64,000 nucleotides of DNA from Jiella pacifica. GTDB lineage: Bacteria; Pseudomonadota; Alphaproteobacteria; Rhizobiales; Rhizobiaceae. Under the pieces are notes generated by a model that saw only the letters and a list, made by a program, of their open reading frames with translations, was not told the DNA's origin and searched no databases. The translations under genes and the position numbers were made by a program. Within the stretch, counting starts at the first letter, position 1, and every line of letters begins with the position of its first letter. The stretch spans positions 1-64,000 of the forward strand of contig NZ_JAAAMG010000019.1 in NCBI RefSeq assembly GCF_010500815.1. Reading direction: 5' to 3'. Of this stretch, positions 1 to 8,205 are shown piece after piece.

Positions 1-2
1 AG

Positions 3-116
3 GCGGCCGCCCGCACTCTGGACCAACTCTGGCGGGCCGTCGGCGACATCTGCGCCCTCTTCACACCCGACGAATGCTGGAACTACTTCAAGGCTGCAGG
101 CTGTGTTGCAGATTAA
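3..116 (+). CDS. IS630-family transposase, C-terminal fragment (cut by window edge)
   Basis: The first 116 bases read without a stop in one frame and end at TAA 114-116. The 37 residues include LDQLWRAVGDICALF and PDECWNYFKAAG, which match the conserved C-terminal tail of IS630-type DDE transposases. The rest lies outside the window, so intactness cannot be judged. A right terminal inverted repeat ending at a TA dinucleotide would be expected shortly after the stop, but I could not identify one without the left end. This is the only transposase trace in the window and sits 43 bp before the AAA ATPase gene. Confidence 0.7.
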   Translation, partial: AAARTLDQLWRAVGDICALFTPDECWNYFKAAGCVAD

Positions 117-159
117 ACGCCCGACGCTCTAAAGAAAGCAATGCGAAGGGGAGAGCGCC

Positions 160-750
160 ATGGCCGACTTCGTCATCCTGTCGGGCTGCTCGGGCGGCGG
201 TAAGACCACGCTATTGGCAGAACTCGCGCGGCGCGGCCACCGCGTCGTCGAGGAGCCCGGGCGGCGCATCGTCGCCGAGGAACGGCAGGGGGACGGATCG
301 GCCTTGCCCTGGATCGACCTTGCAGCGTTCGCACGCCGGGCCATCGCGATGGCTCGAAGCGATTGCGACATGGCGTCTGCCCTCGACGGCGTCGTGTTCT
401 TCGACCGCGGACTGATCGATGCCGCCGCGGCCCTGGAACACGCGACGGGAGAGAACTGTCTTTCAGGCGTGGCGGATGCCCGCCGCTTTCATCGCCGCGT
501 CTTCATGACGCCGCCCTGGCCGGAAATCTTCGCCGGAGACGAAGAGCGGCGACACGGGCTGCCCGATGCCGTCGCCGAATACGAACGGCTGCTGGTCGCC
601 TATTCCGGCCTCGGCTACCGGATCGACGTCTTGCCCAAAACTTCGGTCCCGGAACGCGCCGACCATGTTCTCTCGGTTCTGCAGCGGGACGGTCTACTCC
701 CGGCAGACGCCCCCGCTCATGCCGGAGATCTCGTCACCCCGCATAGGTGA
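160..750 (+). CDS. AAA family ATPase (P-loop kinase-like)
   Basis: A 196-residue protein starting at an ATG preceded by the ribosome site AGGGGAGAG. The P-loop GCSGGGKTT is at residues 9-17. VVFFDRGLID around residue 80 is a Walker-B-like strand followed by an Arg. The layout matches the small AAA_28 (PF13521) group of predicted ATPases/kinases found widely in proteobacteria, whose substrate is unknown. It lies between the IS630 fragment and pyc, and its last 17 bases overlap the 3' end of the convergent pyc gene. No operon partner is visible. The family is clear, the role is not. Confidence 0.8.
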   Translation: MADFVILSGCSGGGKTTLLAELARRGHRVVEEPGRRIVAEERQGDGSALPWIDLAAFARRAIAMARSDCDMASALDGVVFFDRGLIDAAAALEHATGENCLSGVADARRFHRRVFMTPPWPEIFAGDEERRHGLPDAVAEYERLLVAYSGLGYRIDVLPKTSVPERADHVLSVLQRDGLLPADAPAHAGDLVTPHR

Positions 751-753
751 CGA
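731..753. terminator. Hairpin across the convergent stops of the ATPase gene and pyc
   Basis: A perfect 8-bp inverted repeat, TCGTCACC (731-738) and GGTGACGA (746-753), with a 7-nt loop, spans both stop codons of two convergent genes. There is no T-tract on either side, so intrinsic termination would be weak. It may simply limit read-through in both directions. Confidence 0.3.
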
Positions 754-3700
754 GGAGGTCCTTGGCGTCGATCTGCGAGCCGGCCTTGACGTGGACGGCC
801 TCGATCTTGCCGTCGCGCTCGGCGTGTATCGCGGTTTCCATCTTCATCGCCTCGATGGAGAGGAGCACGTCGCCGGCTGTGACTTCCTGGCCGGCGGCGA
901 CGGCGAGCGTCGAGACGACACCCGGCATCGGCGCGCCGACATGGTTGGCATTCCCCGGGTCGGCCTTCGCCTTGGCGCCGTTGCCGGTGGCACCATGGGC
1001 CCGGTCCGGCACCTTCACCCGGCGCGGCTGGCCGTTCAGCTCGAAGAACACCGTGCGCATGCCCTTCTCGTCGGTCTCGCCGAAGCCGAGGCAGCGGATG
1101 ACGAGCGTCTTGCCGCGCTCGATCTCGACCAGCACCTCGTCGTCCTGGGCGATGCCGTAGAAGTAGCTCAGTGTCGGCAGCATCGAGACCGGGCCGTATT
1201 TGTCGGCCGCCAGCGCGTATTCGGTGAAGACCTTCGGGTACATAAGATAGGAGGCGAACTCGGCGTCGCTGACCTTGCGCTCGATCTTCGTCTCGATCGT
1301 CTCGCGCTCTTCCTGAAGATCGGCGTCGGGGATCAGCGAGCCGGGGCGGACGGTGATCGGCTCCTTGTCCTTCAACACCTTCTTCTGGATGTCCTTCGGC
1401 CAGCCCGAGGGCGGCTGGCCGAGATCGCCGTGCATCATCGAGACGACGCTGTCGGGAAAGGCGATCTCGCGCTTCGGGTCCATCACGTCGGCGACGGAAA
1501 GGTCCTGGCTCACCATCATCAGCGCCATGTCGCCGACGACCTTGGATGACGGCGTCACCTTGACGATGTCGCCGAACATCTTGTTCACGTCGGCATAGGT
1601 CTGGGCGACCTGGTGCCAGCGGGTCTCGAGGCCGAGGGAGCGGGCCTGTTCCTTGAGGTTGGTGAACTGGCCGCCGGGCATCTCGTGGAGATACACTTCC
1701 GAGGCCGGCCCCTTCAGGTCGCTCTCGAAGGCGGCATATTGGGCGCGCACCGCCTCCCAGTAGAAGGAGATCCGCCGGATCGCCGACGCGGACAGGCCCG
1801 GATCGCGGTCCGAGCCCTTCAGCGCCTCGACGATCGAGCCGAGGCAAGGCTGCGAGGTGTTGCCGGACAGCGCGTCCATCGCCGCGTCTACTGCATCGAC
1901 GCCGGCCTCGACCGCGGCCAGCACGGTGGCGGCGCCGATCCCCGACGTGTCGTGGGTGTGGAAGTGGATCGGCAGGCCTACCTCCTCCTTCAGCGCCTTG
2001 AACAGGACCCGCGCGGCGGCGGGCTTGAGAAGCCCGGCCATGTCCTTGACGCCGAGGATATGGGCGCCGGCGGCCTCCATCTCCTTGGCGAGGGCGACGT
2101 AGTATTTGAGGTCGTACTTGGCGCGGGCCGGATCGAACAGGTCGCCGGTGTAGCAGATCGCGCCTTCGCAGAGTTTGCCCGCCTCCTGCACCGCGTCCAT
2201 CGAGACGCGCATGTTCTCGACCCAGTTCAGACAGTCGAAGACGCGGAAGAGATCGACGCCGCCCTTGGCCGCCTCGGCGACGAAATGCTTGACGACATTG
2301 TCCGGATAGTTGGTGTAGCCGACGCCGTTGGAGCCCCTGAGCAGCATCTGCAGGAGGATGTTCGGCGCCTTTTCGCGGACGAGGGCGAGCCGCTCCCACG
2401 GGTCCTCGGTCAGGAAGCGCATCGAGACGTCGAAGGTCGCGCCGCCCCAGCATTCCAGCGACAGAAGCTGCGGCAGGCCGCGCGCATAGGCCTCGGCGAT
2501 GGCGACGATGTCGTAGGTCCGGGCACGGGTCGCGAGCAGCGATTGGTGGCCGTCGCGCATCGTCGTGTCGGTGATCATCACCTCCGGCTTGTCGCGCAGC
2601 CAGTCGGCGAAACCCTTCGGGCCGAGCTCGTCGAGCTTCTGGCGTGAGCCGGGCGGGATCGGCGCGTCGAACAGCGGCGGCACCGGCGGGGCATGATCCT
2701 CCGCAGGCATCGGCCGGTTCTTGGTCTCGGGGTGGCTGTTCACCGTGACGTCGGCGAGATAGGTCAGGAGCTTGGTCGCCCGGTCGCGGCGCTTGACCTG
2801 CTGGAAGAGTTCCGGCGTCTCGTCGATGAACTTGGTGGTGTAGGAATTGTCGCGGAACTTCTCGTGGCCGATGATGGCCTCGAGGAAGGTGAGGTTGGTC
2901 GCGACGCCGCGGATGCGGAACTCGCGCAGCGCCCGGTCCATGCGGGCGATCGCCTCCTGCGGCGTCGGCGCCCAGGCCGTGACCTTTTCGAGCAGCGGGT
3001 CGTAGAAGCGGGTGATCACCGCGCCCGAATAGGCCGTGCCGCCGTCGAGCCGGATGCCGAAGCCCGTCGCGCCGCGATAGGCGGTGATGCGGCCGTAGTC
3101 CGGGATGAAGTTGTGCTCGGGGTCTTCGGTGGTGATCCGGCACTGCAGGGCATGGCCGTTGAGCTTGATGTCGGCCTGGGCGGGAACACCCGATTCGGGC
3201 GTGCCGATCGCATGGCCGTCGAGGATGTGGATCTGCGCCTTGACGATGTCGATGCCGGTCACCTCCTCGGTGACCGTGTGCTCGACCTGGATGCGCGGAT
3301 TGACCTCGATGAAGTAGAAGGAGCCGGTGTCGGCATCCATCAGGAACTCGACCGTGCCGGCGCCGACATAGGACGTCGCGTCGGCGAGCTTGCGCGCATG
3401 GGCGGCGAGTTCGCGGCGCTGCTCGTTTGAGAGATACGGCGCCGGTGCGCGCTCGACCACCTTCTGATTGCGGCGCTGGATCGAGCAATCGCGCTCGAAC
3501 AGATCGACGACGTTGCCATGGGTGTCGCCGAGGATCTGCACCTCGACGTGGCGGGCCCGCTCGACCAGCTTTTCCAGATAGACCTCGTCCTTGCCGAAGG
3601 CGGCTTTCGCCTCCCGCTTGGCCTCGATCACTTCACGCTCGAGGTCCTTCTCGGCGCGGATGACGCGCATGCCGCGACCGCCGCCGCCCCAGGAGGCCTT

Positions 3701-4204
3701 CAACATCACCGGAAAGCCGACCTCGGCGGCCATCCGCCGGACCTCGGCCATGTCATCGGGGAGCGGCGGGGTCGCCGGAACCACCGGCACGCCCACCTCG
3801 ACGGCGAGATTTCGGGCGGCGACCTTGTTGCCGAGCCGGCGCATCGTATCGGCCGACGGGCCGATGAAGATAAGGCCGGCCTCATGGCAGGCGTCGACGA
3901 ATTCCGGGCTTTCCGACAACAGGCCGTAGCCCGGATGGATCGCATCGGCGCCGGAGAGTCTCGCGACCCGGATCACCTCCTCGATCGACAGATAGCTCTC
4001 GATGGGACCCATGTCCTTCGGGAGATGAGCGCCCTGGCCGACCTGATAGCTCTCGTCGGCCTTGAAGCGGTGCAGCGCCAGCTTGTCTTCCTCCGCCCAG
4101 ATCGCGACCGTCTTCAGGCCGAGTTCGTTGGCGGCACGGAACACGCGGATGGCGATCTCCGAACGATTGGCGACGAGAATCTTGCGGATGGCCACGGACA
4201 ACAC
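734..4204 (-). CDS. pyc: Pyruvate carboxylase
   Basis: A 1156-residue single-chain pyruvate carboxylase, the usual length for the family. It carboxylates pyruvate to oxaloacetate with ATP and bicarbonate, using covalent biotin (anaplerosis). Domains in order: biotin carboxylase/ATP-grasp (about 1-460; KILVANRSEIAIR near the N-terminus, glycine loop KASWGGGGRGMRV), carboxyltransferase TIM barrel (about 540-820; VMITDTTMRDGHQS, CWGGATFDVS), the PYC/OADA allosteric-linker region, and the biotinyl domain (last 70 residues) with the biotin-accepting Lys in EAMKMET. It lies 138 bp downstream of the DMT exporter on the same strand. The extreme N-terminus could begin a few codons later. Confidence 0.97.
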   Translation of the reverse strand: MLSVAIRKILVANRSEIAIRVFRAANELGLKTVAIWAEEDKLALHRFKADESYQVGQGAHLPKDMGPIESYLSIEEVIRVARLSGADAIHPGYGLLSESPEFVDACHEAGLIFIGPSADTMRRLGNKVAARNLAVEVGVPVVPATPPLPDDMAEVRRMAAEVGFPVMLKASWGGGGRGMRVIRAEKDLEREVIEAKREAKAAFGKDEVYLEKLVERARHVEVQILGDTHGNVVDLFERDCSIQRRNQKVVERAPAPYLSNEQRRELAAHARKLADATSYVGAGTVEFLMDADTGSFYFIEVNPRIQVEHTVTEEVTGIDIVKAQIHILDGHAIGTPESGVPAQADIKLNGHALQCRITTEDPEHNFIPDYGRITAYRGATGFGIRLDGGTAYSGAVITRFYDPLLEKVTAWAPTPQEAIARMDRALREFRIRGVATNLTFLEAIIGHEKFRDNSYTTKFIDETPELFQQVKRRDRATKLLTYLADVTVNSHPETKNRPMPAEDHAPPVPPLFDAPIPPGSRQKLDELGPKGFADWLRDKPEVMITDTTMRDGHQSLLATRARTYDIVAIAEAYARGLPQLLSLECWGGATFDVSMRFLTEDPWERLALVREKAPNILLQMLLRGSNGVGYTNYPDNVVKHFVAEAAKGGVDLFRVFDCLNWVENMRVSMDAVQEAGKLCEGAICYTGDLFDPARAKYDLKYYVALAKEMEAAGAHILGVKDMAGLLKPAAARVLFKALKEEVGLPIHFHTHDTSGIGAATVLAAVEAGVDAVDAAMDALSGNTSQPCLGSIVEALKGSDRDPGLSASAIRRISFYWEAVRAQYAAFESDLKGPASEVYLHEMPGGQFTNLKEQARSLGLETRWHQVAQTYADVNKMFGDIVKVTPSSKVVGDMALMMVSQDLSVADVMDPKREIAFPDSVVSMMHGDLGQPPSGWPKDIQKKVLKDKEPITVRPGSLIPDADLQEERETIETKIERKVSDAEFASYLMYPKVFTEYALAADKYGPVSMLPTLSYFYGIAQDDEVLVEIERGKTLVIRCLGFGETDEKGMRTVFFELNGQPRRVKVPDRAHGATGNGAKAKADPGNANHVGAPMPGVVSTLAVAAGQEVTAGDVLLSIEAMKMETAIHAERDGKIEAVHVKAGSQIDAKDLLVTYAG

Positions 4205-4342
4205 CCTCCCGAACTGTTCCGATGGGCCGCCGAATTATCCTGCGCGGCACCAATGCACAAGATTGCGGCGCGGCGCGGGATTTCGCAAGTGCGAAAGCGG
4301 TTTGCAGAAGCGCGGCCCGGCGTCGAAATGTATGCGGCTGGC

Positions 4343-5227
4343 CTACCGGTTTCTGACCAGCGGCGTCTTGTCCGGCCAGACGGTCTTTTCCTTCTCGCGC
4401 ACGAAGGTGAAGAGCCCGGAGACCGCGACCAGCGCCATTCCGGCCATGGCGATGCCGTCGGGGAACTCTTCGAAGAACATCACCCCCATCACCGTCGCCC
4501 AGACGATCTGGCTGTATTGCGTCGGGGCGACGCGGGCAGCGGAGGCGAACCGCGTCGCCAGGACCAGCAGCAGGTGGCCGATGCCGACGACGAGGCCGCC
4601 GAAGACCAGCAGCGGCCAGAGATCACGCGAGGGCGCCACGTATTCCGGCAGCATCAACAGGCCGTTGACGAGGGTTGCGGCGACGAGGACTGCGCCGATC
4701 AGCGTCACGCGCCGCTCGCTCGGCCCGAGGACGCGCAGGACGATGACGGTGATCGCCCCGCAGATCGCGACGCCGACCGCCGCGAAATGGCCGGGCAGGA
4801 CCTCGCGAAATCCCGGCCTGACGACGAGCAGGACGCCGATCAGCCCACCGAGGACGGCGAGCCAGCGCCGCCAGCCGATCTCCTCCTTCAACACCAGCCA
4901 GGAGAACACCGTGACGAAGATCGGCAGAAGGAAGATCAGCGCATAGGCCTCGGCGAGGGGCAGGGTGGTGAAGGCGACGACGCCGAGAATGCCGCCGAGG
5001 GTGCCGCTCACCATCCGCACGGCGAGAAGCCCGGGCCGCTTCGGGACGAAGACGTTCGACCAGTTGTCCTCGGGCCGCTTGGTGAAGAGCGCCGGCAACA
5101 GCGCGATCAGCGAGAGAAAGAAGCCGACCTCGAAGATCGGCAGCCGATCGCCCACGGCCTTGATCGTCGCGTCGCCGCAGGCAAACGCGAGATAAGCCGC
5201 GAAGGCAAGGATGATGCCGGTCTGCAT
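4343..5227 (-). CDS. DMT-superfamily (EamA) transporter
   Basis: A 294-residue, strongly hydrophobic protein with about ten membrane segments arranged as two EamA repeats, as in RhaT/YdcZ-type drug/metabolite exporters. It starts IILAFAAYLAFACGDATIKA, and a second repeat begins near residue 150 (HFAAVGVAICGAITVIVLR). It ends with a short basic tail. Substrate cannot be inferred. It is transcribed towards pyc and may share its transcript, although the 138-bp gap leaves room for a separate pyc promoter. Confidence 0.85.
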   Translation of the reverse strand: MQTGIILAFAAYLAFACGDATIKAVGDRLPIFEVGFFLSLIALLPALFTKRPEDNWSNVFVPKRPGLLAVRMVSGTLGGILGVVAFTTLPLAEAYALIFLLPIFVTVFSWLVLKEEIGWRRWLAVLGGLIGVLLVVRPGFREVLPGHFAAVGVAICGAITVIVLRVLGPSERRVTLIGAVLVAATLVNGLLMLPEYVAPSRDLWPLLVFGGLVVGIGHLLLVLATRFASAARVAPTQYSQIVWATVMGVMFFEEFPDGIAMAGMALVAVSGLFTFVREKEKTVWPDKTPLVRNR

Positions 5228-5826
5228 GGGGAGTGGTCCGGGAGGAAAACGAAGCTTGGGCGATAACGCCTAAGTGGCCGCCGGGGCAAGCCTCGTTTGT
5301 CTCCCGCACGATTTAGCCGTGCTGTGTGGCTGCGGGGACGGGCCGAAGAGCAGACACGAAAAAGGGCAGCGAGGGGGGAGCTGCCCTTTTTCGTCTGCAT
5401 GTTGCGATCGAGGGGGATGATCGCTTGGGGGTGCCTGATTAATGCACCGGCCGAAGCGTGGTTCCCGCGGCGCAGATTTTTTTTTGGTCCATCGATTCCA
5501 TCGTTCACGGCATAGCGCCGACGTCCATCGGTGGCGGTCCTTCGCACCCTCGCCGATGCCGGCGGAAGCGGCTTCTTCGGCGCCTGTGCTGCTGCGACAA
5601 GCACGTGGCCATTCTCGAACAAGCAGCCTCCGGACGGTCTCGCGCGCCGAAGAAGTTCGCGCTCGGACGTCGCGTAAGCGGGCGGTGTTCAGGGAGGGCT
5701 CGGCCCTCGATTACCGAAATGTAATCCCTCACCACATGCCGCACCCGATTTTCATCTTGGCGCGCCGCTCGTGGGGTGCTTACTGTCCGCTGGACGCTTT
5801 TGCCAGGCGGAGCCGGGGAGGTCTTT
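5228..5826. other. Intergenic region between divergent genes, with a strong hairpin
   Basis: About 600 bp separate the DMT exporter (leftward) from the phosphatase-like gene (rightward). I see no convincing protein-coding frame. The notable element is the perfect stem at 5357-5393, described separately. A T9 run at 5477-5485 follows GC-rich sequence but lacks a clean stem. Confidence 0.5.
5357..5393. terminator. Strong bidirectional terminator-like hairpin
   Basis: A perfect 14-bp stem (5357-5370 with 5380-5393) and a 9-nt G-rich loop. A5 on the left arm and T5 on the right arm make it U-rich when transcribed from either strand. It lies between two divergently transcribed genes, where neither should need a terminator, which suggests an unannotated short transcript ends here. 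Confidence 0.65.
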
Positions 5827-6435
5827 TTGGTCGCGACGTTTCACTCGCTGGTCGATGCGGGGCGGGAGTTGCAGGGCTGGCCATGCCGGATGCAGGTCTG
5901 CGGCCAGTCGGAAGCGCGGCGGTTTCAGGCCGAGCTGGCGGCGACGCACGTCTTGTCGATTCTCACGCCCGGCCGTTCCTATCTCGGCCCCCGTGACGTC
6001 GCTCCGGCCCACCACCTGAAGGTCGAGTTCGACGACGTCGAGGACGACACCCGCCCCGGTGGCCCGAGCCTCGATCTCGTCCGCTCCATTGGCGAATGGA
6101 CGGCTGCACTGCCGGACGAGGCGCGATTGTGTCTGCACGGCCTGCAGGGCGTCCGGCGCGCTCCGGCGGTCGCGCTGGGCATTCTCGCCGCACGGGTGCC
6201 GCCGGCCGACGCCGTCGCCGCGCTGGCCCGCTTCTGCCGGCACGCGCCGGATCCGAATCGCCTCCTCGTCCGACGTTTCGACGAGGCGCTCGGCCTCGGC
6301 GGTGCGTTGAGCGCGGCCTGCGCGTCTCGTTTCGCCGGCTGTGGCTCGGCGCTGCAGCGACGCGACCAGGCGGACGGTGCCGATTTCAACTTCGACATGC
6401 TGGCGCTCGACGGCGAGCGAGCCCAGGGCGGCTGA
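5827..6435 (+). CDS. Tyrosine-phosphatase-family protein lacking the catalytic cysteine
   Basis: About 202 residues from a TTG at 5827, chosen because GGGGAGG lies 5 nt upstream; GTG 5776 is an alternative. The pattern THVLSILTPG, then HLKVEFDDVEDD, then a conserved helix leading to LCLHGLQGVRRAPA matches the alphaproteobacterial dual-specificity/tyrosine phosphatase family, whose signature is normally HCxAGxSRS. Here the nucleophilic Cys is Gly (HGLQGVRR), although the CX5R Arg position is kept. The downstream half (PDPNRLLVRRFDEALGLGGAL) also matches the family. I infer a pseudophosphatase or phosphate-binding protein. Both neighbours are on the same strand or divergent; no operon is evident. 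Confidence 0.65.
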   Translation: MVATFHSLVDAGRELQGWPCRMQVCGQSEARRFQAELAATHVLSILTPGRSYLGPRDVAPAHHLKVEFDDVEDDTRPGGPSLDLVRSIGEWTAALPDEARLCLHGLQGVRRAPAVALGILAARVPPADAVAALARFCRHAPDPNRLLVRRFDEALGLGGALSAACASRFAGCGSALQRRDQADGADFNFDMLALDGERAQGG

Positions 6436-6670
6436 AGAGCCGGTCGGTCCACCCCCCCAGTTCGTCATTAGCCTGCCAGCCCGTCAGACCGCGGGTGTGA
6501 CGGGCCATTGCACGTCGTTTCCCGACAGTTCGGGCCCCCGTCGTCGGCCTCGCGATAACCTTGCGGAATGTCGCATTTGTAATCACGTCTTTGGCAATTG
6601 CTTCAGCGCGCTGTCCGAATTAGGCTTTTTCGGGGCGAAATAACGACGACGTTTTGGCAGGAGTGGTGTT

Positions 6671-7099
6671 TTGAAGAAGTTTGTTCTGGCGATCGCGCTG
6701 ACGGTCGCCTCCTGTTTCGCCATGGTCACGGGTGCCGAAGCGGGCATCGTCGCGAGGGTCGATCTCTCGTCCCAGACGCTGACCGTCATCAACAACGGCA
6801 AGGTGATGTATCGCTGGCCGGTTTCGACGGCTCGCAAAGGCTATCGGACGCCGACGGGCAGCTGGAAGCCCAAGCGCCTGCACCGCATGTGGTACTCGCG
6901 CAAATACGACATGTCGCCCATGCCCTATTCGGTGTTCTATTCCGGAGGCTACGCCATCCACGGCACCGGCGCGGTGAGCCGCCTCGGCCGCCCGGCCTCG
7001 CATGGCTGCGTGCGCCTTCACACGGCCAACGCCAAGGTGTTCTACTCGCTGGTCAAGCAGGCCGGCATGGGCAACACGCGGATCGTCGTCCAGCGCTGA
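6671..7099 (+). CDS. L,D-transpeptidase (YkuD domain), exported
   Basis: A 142-residue protein from a TTG start with AGGAG 7 nt upstream. It has a signal peptide (about residues 1-24, ending GAEA). The rest is a YkuD catalytic domain: YAIHGTGAVSRLGRPASHG followed by CVRL gives the HG...S.GC(V)R motif with catalytic His and Cys. Such enzymes form 3-3 cross-links in peptidoglycan or attach outer-membrane proteins to it in the periplasm. The protein is short, with no LysM or PG-binding domain. It is monocistronic by context, with the convergent lpxXL ending 147 bp downstream. Confidence 0.92.
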   Translation: MKKFVLAIALTVASCFAMVTGAEAGIVARVDLSSQTLTVINNGKVMYRWPVSTARKGYRTPTGSWKPKRLHRMWYSRKYDMSPMPYSVFYSGGYAIHGTGAVSRLGRPASHGCVRLHTANAKVFYSLVKQAGMGNTRIVVQR

Positions 7100-7245
7100 G
7101 CGGCGACGGCACCGGAAGGACGATGCCTCCCGGCTGCCCGCCTCGATCGTGCGGGCGACGTCGGAGGGACAGCCGGAGGGATCGCCGTGCAAAGACGACG
7201 CGCGTTCGATCCTCCCCGGCGTTGACGTGGTGGAAGTGCGCTTTC

Positions 7246-8205
7246 CTATGCGAACGAGCGTGTGGGCTTGCGCTTCCTGCGCTTGACCATGATCTGCCAG
7301 CGGTCGTGGAACCACATCCACTGGTCGGGATGTTCGCGCACCCAGCCTTCGACGACGTCGTTGAGTGCCTGGCAGCTCCCCTCGACGTCGACGTCGCCGC
7401 TCGCGTCACGCGGAAGATCGAGCCGCGGCTGCAGTTCCAGCCTGTAGCGACCGTTCGGCAGCCTGATGCAGCGGGCCGGATAGACCTCGGCGCCATATTG
7501 ACGGGCAAGCTTCGGCAACAGCGGATTGGTCTTCACCGGCAGGCCGAAGAAGGTCGACGCGACACCCTTGCCGAACTTCTGATCGACGAGGACGCCGACC
7601 GAGCCGCCGCCCTTGAGGATGCCGGCAAGCGACCAGGCGGCGCCCGCCTTGGAGGGGATCAGATGGCCGCCGGCGGTGCGCCGCGCCGCCTGGACGCGCT
7701 TGGCGACATAGAGGTTGTTCGGCTGGCGGAACAGGGCGGTGAATTGCAGGCCGAAGGCGGCCGCGCCGATCGGCAGAAGCTCGAAGCAGCCGAGATGGCC
7801 GGTGAAGAAGATGAACGGGCCCTTTCGTTCGCGCAGCTCGATGAAGATGTCGATGCCGGCGACCTCGATACGGCCTTGGTTCGGCCGATCCGGATCGAAG
7901 TCGAAGAGGTCGTCGAGATAGACGAATTCCGCGGCGATCCGGCCCATCTGGCCCCAGTTGGCCAGCGCCGTCGCCTCGATCCAGGCCTCGTCCTTTTCCG
8001 GAAAGGCCCGCGCGAGGTTCTTCTTCGCGAGTTGGTGGCGAGAGGAGAGGGGGCCGAGAAGCCGCGCCGCCCGGTCGGCGAAGGCGAGGCCCACGGGCGC
8101 CGGCAGAAGCCGCAGCACTCTGAGCGTTCCGAACAGTGCCTTGGCGACGATGAAGTCGCCGGCGCGTTTCGCCCTGATCGCCAGTTTCCAGAAGCGCGGG
8201 TTCAT
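7246..8205 (-). CDS. lpxXL: Lipid A very-long-chain acyltransferase LpxXL
   Basis: A 319-residue LpxL/HtrB-family acyltransferase (LPLAT). The HX4E catalytic motif is in FFTGHLGCFELLP (about residues 135-147), and the C-terminus has the usual HPDQWMWFHDRW block. In rhizobia the member encoded next to acpXL transfers a C28 (27-hydroxyoctacosanoyl) chain from AcpXL to lipid A at the inner membrane. It is the last gene of the acpXL operon and its start overlaps the adh stop by 4 bp. The LpxXL assignment rests on this context rather than on a diagnostic residue. Confidence 0.88.
   Translation of the reverse strand: MNPRFWKLAIRAKRAGDFIVAKALFGTLRVLRLLPAPVGLAFADRAARLLGPLSSRHQLAKKNLARAFPEKDEAWIEATALANWGQMGRIAAEFVYLDDLFDFDPDRPNQGRIEVAGIDIFIELRERKGPFIFFTGHLGCFELLPIGAAAFGLQFTALFRQPNNLYVAKRVQAARRTAGGHLIPSKAGAAWSLAGILKGGGSVGVLVDQKFGKGVASTFFGLPVKTNPLLPKLARQYGAEVYPARCIRLPNGRYRLELQPRLDLPRDASGDVDVEGSCQALNDVVEGWVREHPDQWMWFHDRWQIMVKRRKRKPTRSFA

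Noticed and set aside
1613-2647. Long plus-strand open frame inside pyc
   Set aside because: Antisense shadow of a high-GC gene; no ribosome site, family pattern or sensible composition.
5477-5485. T9 run as a terminator
   Set aside because: No convincing stem precedes it; the real hairpin is at 5357-5393.
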